A stretch of 64,000 nt of DNA from Oceanihabitans gracilariae (GCF_042684485.1 NZ_JBHULM010000009.1:124001-188000), one strand, 5' to 3'; positions 26,000 to 35,881 are shown, counted from the first letter of the stretch. Made by a program: numbers and translations. Notes: a model not told the origin generated them from the sequence alone.

Positions 26000-27163
26000 A
26001 TGAAAATAGGAATCGTTTTATCTAAACCACCTACGTACTCAGAAACCTTTTTTAATTCTAAAATAAAAGGGCTTCAGTCTAATGGCTTTGATGTAGTTTT
26101 ATTGGTGCAAAAAAAGGATTCCAATTTTAAATTATGCAAAACAAAAGTCGCACCTGCTGTTTATAAGAAAAATTTGCTTCTACAGTTTTTTACTACACTT
26201 TTAGTTGGTTTGAAATTCATCTTCTTTTCAAGACGAATATTAAAATTTATACAATTAGAAAAACAAGAGAATAAAAATTGGTCTCAGGTTTTTAAAAACC
26301 TGTATACCAATGCACATATTTTAACTACTAAATTAGATTGGGTGCATTTTGGATTTGTCACTATGGCTATACAGAGTGAACATGTAGCTAAAGCAATTAA
26401 CGCTAAAATGGCTATTAGTATGAGAGGCTTTGATGTAGATGTATTTCCATTAAAACACAAAGAGGAATATGTTTCTATATGGAAACATGTAGATAAAGTA
26501 CATAGTATCTCTAACTATCTTTTAGAAAAAGCATATGTATTGGGCTTATCAAAAAATATAGCTTATCAAATAATTACTCCAGCTTTAGATACATCCAAAT
26601 TTATAAATCCAAGTGCTTTACAACTCAAGCCTATAGAGTTTGTAACGATTTCAAGATTGCATTGGATGAAAGGATTACATTACACACTAGAAGCACTTGC
26701 TATTTTAAAAAGTAAAGGAGTTAACTTTAAATACACCATCATTGGTTCTGGTAAAGCATTTGAATCTCTTTCTTTTGCAATTCATGAATTAGATTTAAAA
26801 CAGGAAGTTGTTCTAGTTGGTGATAAGCCTCAAAAAGATATTATTAATTATCTTTCTAAGGCGAATATGTATTTGCAATACAGTAATTCGGAAGGTTTTT
26901 GTAATGCAACGTTAGAAGCACAAGCTATGGGATTACTTTGTATCGTATCTAATGGAGGCGGTTTAATTGAAAATGTTTTAGATAAGCAAACAGGTTGGGT
27001 GGTACCCAAAAGAAATCCCGAAGCTTTAGCTAATAAAATAATAGAAGTGATACATTTACCAGAAGTAGAAAAAAACAAAATATCTAAACAAGCAATAGCA
27101 AGAGTACATGAAAAATTTAACTTGCAATTGCAAGAAAAACAATTTGTAGCATTTTATGAGTAA
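26000..27163 (+). CDS. Family 4 glycosyltransferase (GT-B)
   Basis: 387 residues. MKIGIVLSKPPTYSETFFNS opens as in colanic-acid type GT4 enzymes. WVHFGFVTMAIQSE and AISMRGFDVDVFPL follow in the acceptor domain. The donor domain has FVTISRLHWMKGLHYTLEAL, YTIIGSGKAFESL, and YSNSEGFCNATLEAQAMGLL with the EX7E element. It should act as a retaining transferase. The end overlaps the following sulfotransferase gene by 8 nt. It shares motif spacing with the enzyme at 19973. Confidence 0.92.
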   Translation: MKIGIVLSKPPTYSETFFNSKIKGLQSNGFDVVLLVQKKDSNFKLCKTKVAPAVYKKNLLLQFFTTLLVGLKFIFFSRRILKFIQLEKQENKNWSQVFKNLYTNAHILTTKLDWVHFGFVTMAIQSEHVAKAINAKMAISMRGFDVDVFPLKHKEEYVSIWKHVDKVHSISNYLLEKAYVLGLSKNIAYQIITPALDTSKFINPSALQLKPIEFVTISRLHWMKGLHYTLEALAILKSKGVNFKYTIIGSGKAFESLSFAIHELDLKQEVVLVGDKPQKDIINYLSKANMYLQYSNSEGFCNATLEAQAMGLLCIVSNGGGLIENVLDKQTGWVVPKRNPEALANKIIEVIHLPEVEKNKISKQAIARVHEKFNLQLQEKQFVAFYE

Positions 27164-28019
27164 AGTGATTATTTTATTAGGGCAACGTGTACGAAGCGGA
27201 ACCAATTTTGTGGGCTCTACCATGGCTATGCATCCAGATGTGGTTACTTTACCTCCAAATAAATCATTAGGAGAGTTTAATTTGTTTTATGATAATGCTA
27301 TAATTGATAATGTTTTTATAAAAGTAGCTCAAAAGAGTTTTGGATTAGAGGTTTCTGTTAAAGAACAAGATGGCTTTTTAAAATTATATGGAGCGAGTTG
27401 GTTGCAACTATTAATTAAAAAATATGCGATTAAAGAAGATCAAATTATATTTATTAAGTCACCAGTCATTCATACTATTAATTTATGGGAAAAAACATTT
27501 CCTGAATCGCAAATCGCCGTAATTTATAGAGATGGTAGAGACAATGTTATTTCTTCTGTCAAAGCTTCAAATGACAATAGAAATTGGCATACATTTTCCA
27601 TTAAACTAAAGAAAAGATGGAATTATTATTCTGGAAGGTCTTTTATTAATCATACTAAAGATTGGGTGGTTACAGCAAATAAAGTAGCTTCAATAGCTAA
27701 TACAAAACAGGTTCAGAAGTTTAAATATGAAGATTTAAATAATTCCGAAGAAAATATAGAAAAGCTTTTACAGCATTTTAAGTTGCGTTGTAATGCAGAT
27801 ATACTTAATGCCTGTTTGCAAGCTCCAGTGGTTGGAAGCTCTTTTGGTATAGATACCAAAAAAATGGCAAAACCAAATTGGACACCAGAAACCGACAAAT
27901 CAAAATTTAAATTCTCTAACAAATGGAACCATTGGAAGTTTTTTAAAAAAGCTGTTTTTAAATATTTAGCAGGTAAAGAACTTATTGTATTAGAATATGA
28001 AAAAGATAATAAATGGTAA
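27156..28019 (+). CDS. Sulfotransferase family protein
   Basis: 287 residues. The 5'-phosphosulfate loop is GQRVRSGTNFVGSTMAMHP (about 6-24) and the 3'-phosphate loop is SQIAVIYRDGRDNVISSVKA (about 121-140), with the conserved arginine and serine. This is the clearest intact sulfotransferase of the cluster. It should use PAPS to sulfate the glycan. It overlaps the upstream GT4 gene by 8 nt and precedes the second asparagine-synthase-like gene by 26 nt. No PAPS-synthesis genes were seen in the window; they must be elsewhere. Confidence 0.85.
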   Translation: MSKVIILLGQRVRSGTNFVGSTMAMHPDVVTLPPNKSLGEFNLFYDNAIIDNVFIKVAQKSFGLEVSVKEQDGFLKLYGASWLQLLIKKYAIKEDQIIFIKSPVIHTINLWEKTFPESQIAVIYRDGRDNVISSVKASNDNRNWHTFSIKLKKRWNYYSGRSFINHTKDWVVTANKVASIANTKQVQKFKYEDLNNSEENIEKLLQHFKLRCNADILNACLQAPVVGSSFGIDTKKMAKPNWTPETDKSKFKFSNKWNHWKFFKKAVFKYLAGKELIVLEYEKDNKW

Positions 28020-28045
28020 TTCTTATTCCTGAAAATATTAGATAG

Positions 28046-29914
28046 ATGAATTTTGTTATAACTAATACATCCATAGATTTTAATAAAGCAGAGACTTTAG
28101 CTATACAAATACAAGAGAAAAGTATAGGTGAATACAATGTATATACAGAAAAGAATGCAAAAGTATATGAGAATTCTGAGTATGTGGTCTGTATAAGAGG
28201 ATATATTAGTGATTTATCTTTACCCAAAGAAGCTGTAGAAAAACAAATCTTTTCTGCAGTAAATAAAATAGTGGAAAATTGGCCAGTTCCTGATGAAATT
28301 ACCGGAAGTTTTACGCTAGTAATATTTAGTAAAAAAGATTCTAAAATCATTTTTTGTAATGACTTAATAGGGGTTTACCCATTGTATTATAGTATAAAAA
28401 AAGAAAGTATCATTATTGCTTCTAGTACAATATTTGCCAGTTTAGCAGAAGATATAGAACTAGATGCTGTAGGAATTACACAACGAGCAATAGGAAAAGA
28501 GTTTTCAAATATTGGGTCTAGAACCATCCTAAACGGATTTAGACGTTTGCTACCTGGGGAGTATATTTCGCTAAAAAATAAAAGCTTTTCTATCATTAAA
28601 AAATATGATAACTCTTTATATAAAATAAATACCACTAAGCGTAAACTTACTATAAACAACTATAAAACATTTTGGAGTTGTTATAAAAAAGAAGTCAGTT
28701 ACGCTACTGCAAAGTTTAATAAAACATATTTGGCTTTAAGTGGCGGAATGGACAGTAGACTTCTATTAGGAACACTTTCAGATAATTCTAACACCACTTG
28801 TTTAACCTATGGTAATTCTGAAAGTTATGAAGTGAAAATAGCTAAGCGATTAGCAACATTAAAAGGTTTCGAATTTAAAAATTATTCTGATTTAGATTTG
28901 TATTTTCCATCTCCAAAAATTATTCAGAAGTATACATTAAAAACCGAAGCATTAAATATAGCTAGTTGGTTAGAGATTTTAGAGAATTATAGTCAAGATA
29001 AAGATGCTGTAATTTTACTTGGTGATATGTGCGAAGTGTTACCAGCTAGAAACATAAAGACTTTTTCTAGTAGAGAATCCAGGATAAGTAATTTTTTTAA
29101 AACCCATGTTTTAAATAAAGATTATAACTTAACACTTGCAAACAATGCTACTTTTATTTCGTGGAAAAATGCCAAAATAAAAAAAGAATTACAGCGCTAC
29201 ACGAAACAAAAGTTTGCAAAATTAGAGGTAACTATAGATTATGAAGATCTTATTAAAAAAGTTACGCTTGATTTAGAGGAACTATTAGGTAGAGTAGAAG
29301 CACATAAATTACCGTATGTAGAACTTTATGATGAACTGTATTCTTGGTATACACATGCTAGAATTCCTATGGGTAAACAAATATTAATTTGTGATAGTAA
29401 ATTTAGTGCTATCTCACCTTCAATGACTATCGCGGTTTTAAGAGCAGCTAGTAAAATTCATCCCAATAATAGATTAAATTATAGGTTCATGAATGCTCTC
29501 TTTGCATCCAATAAAGAATTAAAAAAATTAAATAGAATACCAACAAACCAATCGCCTATAATACCACGTAATTTTCCAAGTATTTTGGTGTTTGCTGTTT
29601 GGGGAATCCGTTCTAAAATAGATCAATATTTAATAAGAAAAGTTTTAAAAAAGAAAAATCCAAATTTAAGATATAGGCTTTTTAAAGGTTTAAATTGGGT
29701 GAAAATATATCAAAATGAAAACATTAAAGAACGATTAAATAATTATTTTAATACAAATTATTTAGGTGAAGAATTAGTGAATAATTATAAAGAAACTATT
29801 TTGAAAAGACAAAGTTTAGAAAAATGGCCATTAACTAATTCTGATATTATTTCATTAGCCTCATTAAATAGTGAATTACACCTTATTAAACCATTAAAAA
29901 AAAATAAAAAATAA
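28046..29914 (+). CDS. Asparagine synthase-like protein with degenerate glutaminase half
   Basis: 622 residues, close to the length of full AsnB-type enzymes. The N-terminal half resembles the class II glutaminase fold (IIFCNDLIGVYPLYYSIKKE corresponds to the GIRPLYY region), but the protein begins MNFVITN with no catalytic Cys2. The synthase half has TYLALSGGMDSRLLLGTLSD (about 226-245), the PP-loop. PMGKQILICDSKFSAISPSM is the conserved C-terminal region. The lost cysteine implies ammonia from elsewhere or another acceptor chemistry. It is the second such gene in the cluster; family context points to uronate amidation, as an inference. Confidence 0.8.
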   Translation: MNFVITNTSIDFNKAETLAIQIQEKSIGEYNVYTEKNAKVYENSEYVVCIRGYISDLSLPKEAVEKQIFSAVNKIVENWPVPDEITGSFTLVIFSKKDSKIIFCNDLIGVYPLYYSIKKESIIIASSTIFASLAEDIELDAVGITQRAIGKEFSNIGSRTILNGFRRLLPGEYISLKNKSFSIIKKYDNSLYKINTTKRKLTINNYKTFWSCYKKEVSYATAKFNKTYLALSGGMDSRLLLGTLSDNSNTTCLTYGNSESYEVKIAKRLATLKGFEFKNYSDLDLYFPSPKIIQKYTLKTEALNIASWLEILENYSQDKDAVILLGDMCEVLPARNIKTFSSRESRISNFFKTHVLNKDYNLTLANNATFISWKNAKIKKELQRYTKQKFAKLEVTIDYEDLIKKVTLDLEELLGRVEAHKLPYVELYDELYSWYTHARIPMGKQILICDSKFSAISPSMTIAVLRAASKIHPNNRLNYRFMNALFASNKELKKLNRIPTNQSPIIPRNFPSILVFAVWGIRSKIDQYLIRKVLKKKNPNLRYRLFKGLNWVKIYQNENIKERLNNYFNTNYLGEELVNNYKETILKRQSLEKWPLTNSDIISLASLNSELHLIKPLKKNKK

Positions 29915-29963
29915 GATACGTATCACTTAGCTTTCTTACTTTTACCACTAGCAAAATTAATGA

Positions 29964-31292
29964 ATGTTTGAATTTTTAAAATATTTACAACCAACAAGCT
30001 ACTTTTCACTGCGTAATAAAGATGGAGAAACTATATTTCCTGTTGTATCCAATTTACCACAAGCAATAATAAAGCAGTTAACTGTTGATTCAAACTTTAA
30101 AACTGAAATAGCTAAACAATATGACTTGTCTTGGCAAGCTGCACAAAAAGGGTTTATTGGTAAATCTAAAAAGTATTCTGAATTTGAAGAGGTAGCATTA
30201 GTAGATAACTATATATTTTCCAGAAAGTATTTTAGCCGTTTTTGGGTCTTTTATGTACTGTGCCTTCGCCTATTAAGTTTTAATAACCCATTTACAGAAA
30301 TTGCAGCTTTTTATAACTCAAGAAATATAAAAAGAAGTAAATATTTAAAGGCGCCAATTTTATATAATGAATTTGTAACCTATAATTCTTCGCTTCTTAT
30401 AGAAAAACCTAAAGTATCTGTTATCATTCCAACATTAAACAGATACAAATACTTATTAGACGTTTTAAAAGATTTAGAAAAACAAGATTATAGTAATTTT
30501 GAAGTGATTGTTGTAGACCAATCCCAACCATTTCAAAAAAACTTTTATGATTCCTTTTCTCTAGATTTACATGTGGCTTTTCAAGAAGAAAAAGCATTGT
30601 GGTTGGCTAGAAATAATGCAATAAAAAAAGCAAAAGGAAATTATGTGTTGCTTTTTGATGATGATAGTAGAGTAGATCCAGATTGGATTAGTAATCACTT
30701 AAAATGTTTAGACTTTTTTAATGCAGAGATTTCATCTGGTGTTTCTATTTCAACTGTAGGTGCAAAAGTACCAGAGCATTATTCTTTTTTTAGAATAAGT
30801 GATCAATTAGATACCGGAAATGTACTTATAAATAAAGATGTTTTTAATACCCTAGGATTGTTTGATAGACAATTTGAAAAGCAACGTATGGGAGATGGTG
30901 AGTTTGGATTAAGAACTTATTTACAAGGGTTTTTAAATGTTTCAAACCCTTATGCAAAAAGACTTCATTTAAAAGTAGATTCGGGAGGCTTGCGTGAAAT
31001 GGGGAGTTGGGATGCTTTTAGGACTAAAAAATGGTTTGCACCTAGACCTATACCAAGTGTATTATACTTTTTTAGAAAATACTTTGGTAATAAAACAACT
31101 AAATTAGCATTGTTACGCACAGTGCCATTATCTATAATGCCTTATAAATTTAAAACAAACAAAAGCATGATGGTTCTAGGCGTTTTTGTTTCTTTGTTAC
31201 TTATTCCACTTGTACTTTTTCAAGTATTTAAATCTTGGCGTTTATCAAGTAAAAAACTAAAAGAAGGAGCATTAATTGAATCATACCATTGA
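29964..31292 (+). CDS. Family 2 glycosyltransferase with N-terminal extension
   Basis: 442 residues. The first 145 residues are an extension with no recognised domain (hydrophobic stretch FWVFYVLCLRLLSFN about 93-107). The GT2 core follows: VSVIIPTLNRYKYLLDVLKDL (about 152-172), VVDQSQPFQKNF and YVLLFDDDSRVDPDWISNHL with a DDD metal site. A C-terminal hydrophobic segment (MMVLGVFVSLLLIPLVLFQV, about 404-423) probably anchors it. ARNNAIKKAKGNYVLLFDDD is typical of polymerising or multi-step transferases, but that is only suggestive. Its stop overlaps the next gene's TTG start by 4 nt. Confidence 0.88.
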   Translation: MFEFLKYLQPTSYFSLRNKDGETIFPVVSNLPQAIIKQLTVDSNFKTEIAKQYDLSWQAAQKGFIGKSKKYSEFEEVALVDNYIFSRKYFSRFWVFYVLCLRLLSFNNPFTEIAAFYNSRNIKRSKYLKAPILYNEFVTYNSSLLIEKPKVSVIIPTLNRYKYLLDVLKDLEKQDYSNFEVIVVDQSQPFQKNFYDSFSLDLHVAFQEEKALWLARNNAIKKAKGNYVLLFDDDSRVDPDWISNHLKCLDFFNAEISSGVSISTVGAKVPEHYSFFRISDQLDTGNVLINKDVFNTLGLFDRQFEKQRMGDGEFGLRTYLQGFLNVSNPYAKRLHLKVDSGGLREMGSWDAFRTKKWFAPRPIPSVLYFFRKYFGNKTTKLALLRTVPLSIMPYKFKTNKSMMVLGVFVSLLLIPLVLFQVFKSWRLSSKKLKEGALIESYH

Positions 31293-32395
31293 TAGAGAAA
31301 AGCAAACATATTCTATTCGTTACATCAGAGTTTCCACCACAACCTGGAGGTATAGGAAATCATGCCTATAACATAGCAAAACAGCTTCTAGAAAATAATT
31401 ATGCAGTGCAAGTAATTACAGATCAACGTTCCGTTTCTGGGGAAGAAGAAAAGGGTTTTGATGCAATGCTTAATTATAAAGTGCATCGCGTACACATAAC
31501 TAAAATTAGATTTTTAATGTATGTTAAGCGGTTAATCTTATTATTTGATACTATTAAATCTGTTGATAAAGTCATTGCTTCAGGAAAATTCTCTCTATGG
31601 ATAGTTGCCTTTGTAAGTGTTTTTTATAAAAAAAAATATATAGCTGTTATTCACGGAAGTGAAGTGAATTTTTCAAATACATATTTAAAAACAATTACAA
31701 ATAAATCTTTAAAACGATTTTCTAAAATAATAGCTGTTTCTAATTACACAAAGGGATTGGTTGAAAATGTTTGTTCAAATGTTGTTGTTATTCCAAACGG
31801 AATAAATGCAGAGAATTTAAATAAAACACCATTAAAAAATAAAACATTAATTGGTTATCCAAAATTGATTACCGTTGGAAATGTTTCTGAAAGAAAAGGC
31901 CAATTACAAGTTATAAAACATCTGCCAGAATTAATTAAATATTATCCAGAAATACATTATCATTGTATAGGTCTTCCTACGCAAAAAGAACAATTTTCTC
32001 AAATAGCTAAAGAATTAAATGTTTTAAATTATATTACATTTCACGGAAGGGCAACCGATCAAGAACTTAAAAGTTGTTTAAAAGAAAGTGATATTTTTGT
32101 TATGTTGAGTGGTTTAACTAAAACTGGAGATGTTGAGGGATTTGGTATTGCTCTTATTGAAGCTAATTATATGGGTTTACCATGTATAGGTGCTACAGGT
32201 TGTGGTATTGAAGATGCTATTAAAAATAATTATTCAGGAAAATTAATAGAACCTAGTAATGCAAAAGCTTTTATAACTGCCATTCAAGATATTATAGCAA
32301 ATTATGAAGCCTACAAAAAAAATGCAAAAAAATGGTCGATGCAACATGAATGGAATTCTATAGTAAAACAATATATTAAAGAAATAGAATATTGA
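31289..32395 (+). CDS. Family 4 glycosyltransferase (GT-B)
   Basis: 368 residues from a TTG that overlaps the previous stop. HILFVTSEFPPQPGGIGNHA (about 7-26) is the classical GT4 start. IIAVSNYTKGLVENVCSNVV follows at the domain hinge. The donor side has LITVGNVSERKGQLQVIKHL, YHCIGLPT, FVMLSGLTKTGDVEGFGIAL and EANYMGLPCIGATGCGIEDA. Here EGFGIALIEA is the EX7E pair. It has the 4-nt overlap type on both sides, so the run 29964-33516 is translated as a coupled unit. Confidence 0.92.
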   Translation: MIEKSKHILFVTSEFPPQPGGIGNHAYNIAKQLLENNYAVQVITDQRSVSGEEEKGFDAMLNYKVHRVHITKIRFLMYVKRLILLFDTIKSVDKVIASGKFSLWIVAFVSVFYKKKYIAVIHGSEVNFSNTYLKTITNKSLKRFSKIIAVSNYTKGLVENVCSNVVVIPNGINAENLNKTPLKNKTLIGYPKLITVGNVSERKGQLQVIKHLPELIKYYPEIHYHCIGLPTQKEQFSQIAKELNVLNYITFHGRATDQELKSCLKESDIFVMLSGLTKTGDVEGFGIALIEANYMGLPCIGATGCGIEDAIKNNYSGKLIEPSNAKAFITAIQDIIANYEAYKKNAKKWSMQHEWNSIVKQYIKEIEY

Positions 32396-33516
32396 AACTA
32401 GCTATTATTTCGCATACAGAACATTATAAAACAAATAATGGGGAAATTGTTGGTTGGAGCCCAACGGTTAATGAAATTAATCATTTACTAAATGTTTTTG
32501 ATGAAATTTATCATGTAGCTATGCTCTATGATGGCAAAGCACCTAAAAGTGCAATGGCTTATTCTAACCAAAGAATAAAGTTTGTAGCATTAAAACCATC
32601 TGGAGGTAAAACCATCTTAAGTAAGTTACATTCTGTTTATAATGCTCCGAGTGTTTTAAAAACGGTGTCAGAAACACTTAAAAAAGTAGATGTTTTTCAA
32701 TTAAGAACACCTACAGGAATAGGTGTTTATTTAATTCCGTATTTTACATTTTTTTCCAATAAAAAAGGATGGTATAAATATGCAGGAAATTGGAATCAAA
32801 AAAATCCACCTTTAGGGTATCGATTACAACGTTATATGCTGAAACATCAAAACAGAAAAGTAACCATTAACGGAAAATGGAAAAACCAACCCAAAAACTG
32901 TTATACTTTTGAAAACCCATGTTTAACCGTTAAAGAAGTAACATTAGGTGAACAAATTATTACATCTAAAAAAACATTTCGTAAAGTCTCATTTTGTTAT
33001 GTAGGAAGATTAGAAAAAGAAAAAGGAGTGGAGCGTATTATTAAAGCTTTTACAAGTTTATCTTTAAAACATAAACAAAAGGTTGATAAAATACATTTAG
33101 TTGGTAATGGTAGCGATTATAATTATTTTAGAGAATTAGCCAAAAACAGTGGGCTTAATATTGTATTTCATGGTTTTTTATCTAGAAAAGAGGTTTTTAA
33201 TGTATACAAAGAATCTCACTTTTTTTTAATGCCAACTACAGCTTCAGAGGGGTTTCCAAAAGTAATTGCAGAAGCAATGAATTTTGGTTGTATTCCAATT
33301 GTATCTAATATATCTTCCATCGGTCAGTATATAATAGATCATGAAAATGGTTTCTTAATAAAAGAAGTAACTATTGAAAATATAGAAAAACATATAAAAA
33401 CGGTTTTAGATTTTACTACAGAGGATTATTTGAAATTAGTAATTAAACGTGAGCAAGTAGTTAGTAAATTTACTTTTCAACACTATAATAATAGAATATT
33501 AAACGATATAATTTAA
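32392..33516 (+). CDS. Family 4 glycosyltransferase (GT-B)
   Basis: 374 residues, TTG start overlapping the previous stop by 4 nt. The N-terminal half is divergent (KLAIISHTEHYKTNNGEIVG, DVFQLRTPTGIGVYLIPYFT), as in a Bacteroidota subgroup of the family. The C-terminal donor half is standard: VSFCYVGRLEKEKGVERIIKA, IHLVGNGSDYNYF and MPTTASEGFPKVIAEAMNFG. ASEGFPKVIAEA supplies the EX7E glutamates. It lies 4 nt before the O-antigen ligase/polymerase-like gene. Confidence 0.9.
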   Translation: MKLAIISHTEHYKTNNGEIVGWSPTVNEINHLLNVFDEIYHVAMLYDGKAPKSAMAYSNQRIKFVALKPSGGKTILSKLHSVYNAPSVLKTVSETLKKVDVFQLRTPTGIGVYLIPYFTFFSNKKGWYKYAGNWNQKNPPLGYRLQRYMLKHQNRKVTINGKWKNQPKNCYTFENPCLTVKEVTLGEQIITSKKTFRKVSFCYVGRLEKEKGVERIIKAFTSLSLKHKQKVDKIHLVGNGSDYNYFRELAKNSGLNIVFHGFLSRKEVFNVYKESHFFLMPTTASEGFPKVIAEAMNFGCIPIVSNISSIGQYIIDHENGFLIKEVTIENIEKHIKTVLDFTTEDYLKLVIKREQVVSKFTFQHYNNRILNDII

Positions 33517-33520
33517 TTCA

Positions 33521-34891
33521 TTGAATTCCAGGTTTCTAAAAAATAAAAAAGATAATTATATAGGTTTAGTGCTTATTCATTTAGCTATAGGGGTTGCTTT
33601 ATATCTATTTGAGCCACTTTCAAAATTATATTTTATTGTTACTTTATTGTATTTTCTATTTAGAATAATAATGTCCCCGGCTTCACAAAAAACCAAAGAA
33701 GTGCTTTTAGCCTGTGCCTACTTTGCTGGAGCAGAAGTTTTATTTAGGATGACTAAAGGGGGGTTAGCATATGAAGCATCAAAATATTTAGTAATATTAT
33801 TTATGTTAATGGGGATGTTCTTTAGAGGTATTTCAGGTAAAGGATATGTGTATTTTTTGTATCTAATACTTTTGGTTCCAGGAGTTTTAGTTGCGTCAAC
33901 TACTTTAGGATATAGTGCTAATTTTAGAACAGCGGTAGCCTTTGTTTTAAGTGGACCAGTATGTTTAGGTATTGCTGCTTTATTTTGTTTTGATAGAAAG
34001 GTCACAAAAAATACCTTAATAGAAATTATAAATTTCTTAGCACTACCATCTATTGCTACAACAATGTACTTATTTATATATAATCCAAGTATAAAAGAAA
34101 CCTTATCTGGTACAGCATCAAATGCTGCTTCATCAGGTGGTTTTGGCCCTAACCAAGTATCAACAGCTTTAGGTTTAGGTATGTTTGCTTTAGTCGTTAG
34201 ATTATTTGTGAAATCTCCAACATTAATCTTAAAAATAATAAATCTAACTATTTTAATAGCTATGTCTTTTAGAGCTCTTGTTACTTTTAGTCGTGGTGGT
34301 GTTTTTGCCGCAATTATAGTAATTATAGCCTTTTTAGTTACTATTTATTTTAAATCATCTGTTAAAGTAAAAAATCAAATCGTAGCTTCATTTATTTTAT
34401 TAAGTATTGCAATAGTAGTTACCTGGTTAATTAGTTCAACATTAACTTACGGTTTAATTGATAAAAGATATTCCAATAAAGATTCATTGGGTAGAGATAA
34501 AGGAGATGTATCTACTGGGAGATTTGAATTATTCGAAGAAGAAATGCAAGGATTTTTACAGAATCCCTTTTTAGGTATTGGAATTAGTAAAACACAAAAT
34601 ATACGTGTAGAAAAAGAAGGTAAAAGACTTCCTTCTCATAATGAAATTGGAAGGTTGCTGTCAGAACATGGTTTGCTAGGAATTGTAATGATTTTGATAT
34701 TAGGCCTAAGACCTCTTATTTATAGATCAAAAAATAAACGGAATAATTATTTTTATGCATTTTTATGTTTCTGGTTTGCAACTATAAATCATTCAGGAAT
34801 GCGTATTGCGGCTCCTGCATTATTATATGCACTTTCTTTATTAAATGTAAAATATGAAAAACATCCTGTACATAGGAAACAAATTAAATAA
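33521..34891 (+). CDS. O-antigen ligase/polymerase family membrane protein (WaaL/Wzy-like)
   Basis: 456 residues, TTG start, with about 12 membrane spans. The periplasmic loop and the following helix contain the Wzy_C/O-antigen-ligase pattern: GRFELFEEEMQGFLQNPFLG, then PSHNEIGRLLSEHGLLGIVM, with the conserved histidine. SFRALVTFSRGGVFAAIIVI holds the conserved arginine. This fold either polymerises repeat units or joins the finished glycan to lipid A-core or protein. With a Wzm/Wzt exporter in the cluster a ligase role would be expected, whereas no Wzx flippase is seen in the window. The choice between the two cannot be made from sequence. Its 3' end overlaps the next gene by 38 nt. Confidence 0.88.
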   Translation: MNSRFLKNKKDNYIGLVLIHLAIGVALYLFEPLSKLYFIVTLLYFLFRIIMSPASQKTKEVLLACAYFAGAEVLFRMTKGGLAYEASKYLVILFMLMGMFFRGISGKGYVYFLYLILLVPGVLVASTTLGYSANFRTAVAFVLSGPVCLGIAALFCFDRKVTKNTLIEIINFLALPSIATTMYLFIYNPSIKETLSGTASNAASSGGFGPNQVSTALGLGMFALVVRLFVKSPTLILKIINLTILIAMSFRALVTFSRGGVFAAIIVIIAFLVTIYFKSSVKVKNQIVASFILLSIAIVVTWLISSTLTYGLIDKRYSNKDSLGRDKGDVSTGRFELFEEEMQGFLQNPFLGIGISKTQNIRVEKEGKRLPSHNEIGRLLSEHGLLGIVMILILGLRPLIYRSKNKRNNYFYAFLCFWFATINHSGMRIAAPALLYALSLLNVKYEKHPVHRKQIK

Positions 34892-35864
34892 TAAAAACAG
34901 TAACCTGTCTTCCATTTGCGTTTTAGGGCCTAGGCTAGAACAGGAAGGCTATACCCTTAGGTATGCATCTACCTATCCAAATAAAATAATACGCATGCTT
35001 GACATGCTTTGGCATTGTTTTAAATATAGAAATAGTACAGATATTGTAATTATAGATACATATAGCACTTTGAATTTTTATTATGTATTGGTAACAAGTC
35101 AATTGTGTAGAATATTAAAACTAAAATATGTTACTAGTTTAAATGGAGGTAATTTGCCTATGCGTTTAAAAAATAACCCAAGGCTTTGTCGTGTTATTTT
35201 TGCTCATGCCTACAAATTAGTTTCTCCTTCGGTCTATTTAAAAGAAGCATTTAAAGCACATGGCTATCAAAAGGTGACTTATATTCCTAACAGTTTAAAT
35301 ATGGAAAATTACAAGTTTCATATAAAAGATTTTCAAGAAGTAAAGCTCTTATGGGTGCGTTCATTTGCAAGTATCTACAATCCGAAGTTGGCTGTCAAGT
35401 TGTTAAAAATATTACAAGATTCTGGTATTCCAACCAGGCTGTGTATGGTAGGCCCAGACTCGGATGGGACTATGGAAACAGTAAAACAATTAGCAGAAAA
35501 TCTTAAGGTTGAAGTTACAATTACTGGAAAACTACCTAAGGAAGAGTGGATAGCATTGTCTAAAGACTATAATGTTTTTATAAATACCACCAATTTTGAC
35601 AACATGCCAGTAAGTGTCATTGAAGCCATGGCTTTAGGACTACCTGTGGTTTCCACCAATGTAGGAGGGATGCCTTATTTAATTGAAGATGGCAAAGATG
35701 GGCTGTTGGTAGAAAAGAATAATGTAGATGCTTTTGTAAATGCTATAAAACAACTAGTACAGCATCCAAACAAAACACAAAGCATGACCATAAATGCCAG
35801 AAAAAAAGTAGAATCCTTCAGTTGGAACTTGATGAAAAAACAATGGATGGAAATATTAAGTTAA
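34854..35864 (+). CDS. Family 4 glycosyltransferase (GT-B), last gene of the cluster
   Basis: 336 residues. NILYIGNKLNNKNSNLSSIC begins a short acceptor domain (LKYVTSLNGGNLPMRLKNNP, YKLVSPSVYLKEAFKAHGYQ). The donor domain has LLWVRSFASIYNPKLAVKLL, LCMVGPDSDGTME, and FINTTNFDNMPVSVIEAMAL for the EX7E element, then GLPVVSTNVGGMPYLIEDGK. The ATG lies 38 nt inside the preceding gene, and the sequence at the start fits the family, so the overlap is real. The B-type repeat remnant begins 17 bp after the stop, marking the edge of the polysaccharide cluster. Confidence 0.92.
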   Translation: MKNILYIGNKLNNKNSNLSSICVLGPRLEQEGYTLRYASTYPNKIIRMLDMLWHCFKYRNSTDIVIIDTYSTLNFYYVLVTSQLCRILKLKYVTSLNGGNLPMRLKNNPRLCRVIFAHAYKLVSPSVYLKEAFKAHGYQKVTYIPNSLNMENYKFHIKDFQEVKLLWVRSFASIYNPKLAVKLLKILQDSGIPTRLCMVGPDSDGTMETVKQLAENLKVEVTITGKLPKEEWIALSKDYNVFINTTNFDNMPVSVIEAMALGLPVVSTNVGGMPYLIEDGKDGLLVEKNNVDAFVNAIKQLVQHPNKTQSMTINARKKVESFSWNLMKKQWMEILS

Positions 35865-35881
35865 TACGTTCTTCTTTTTAC

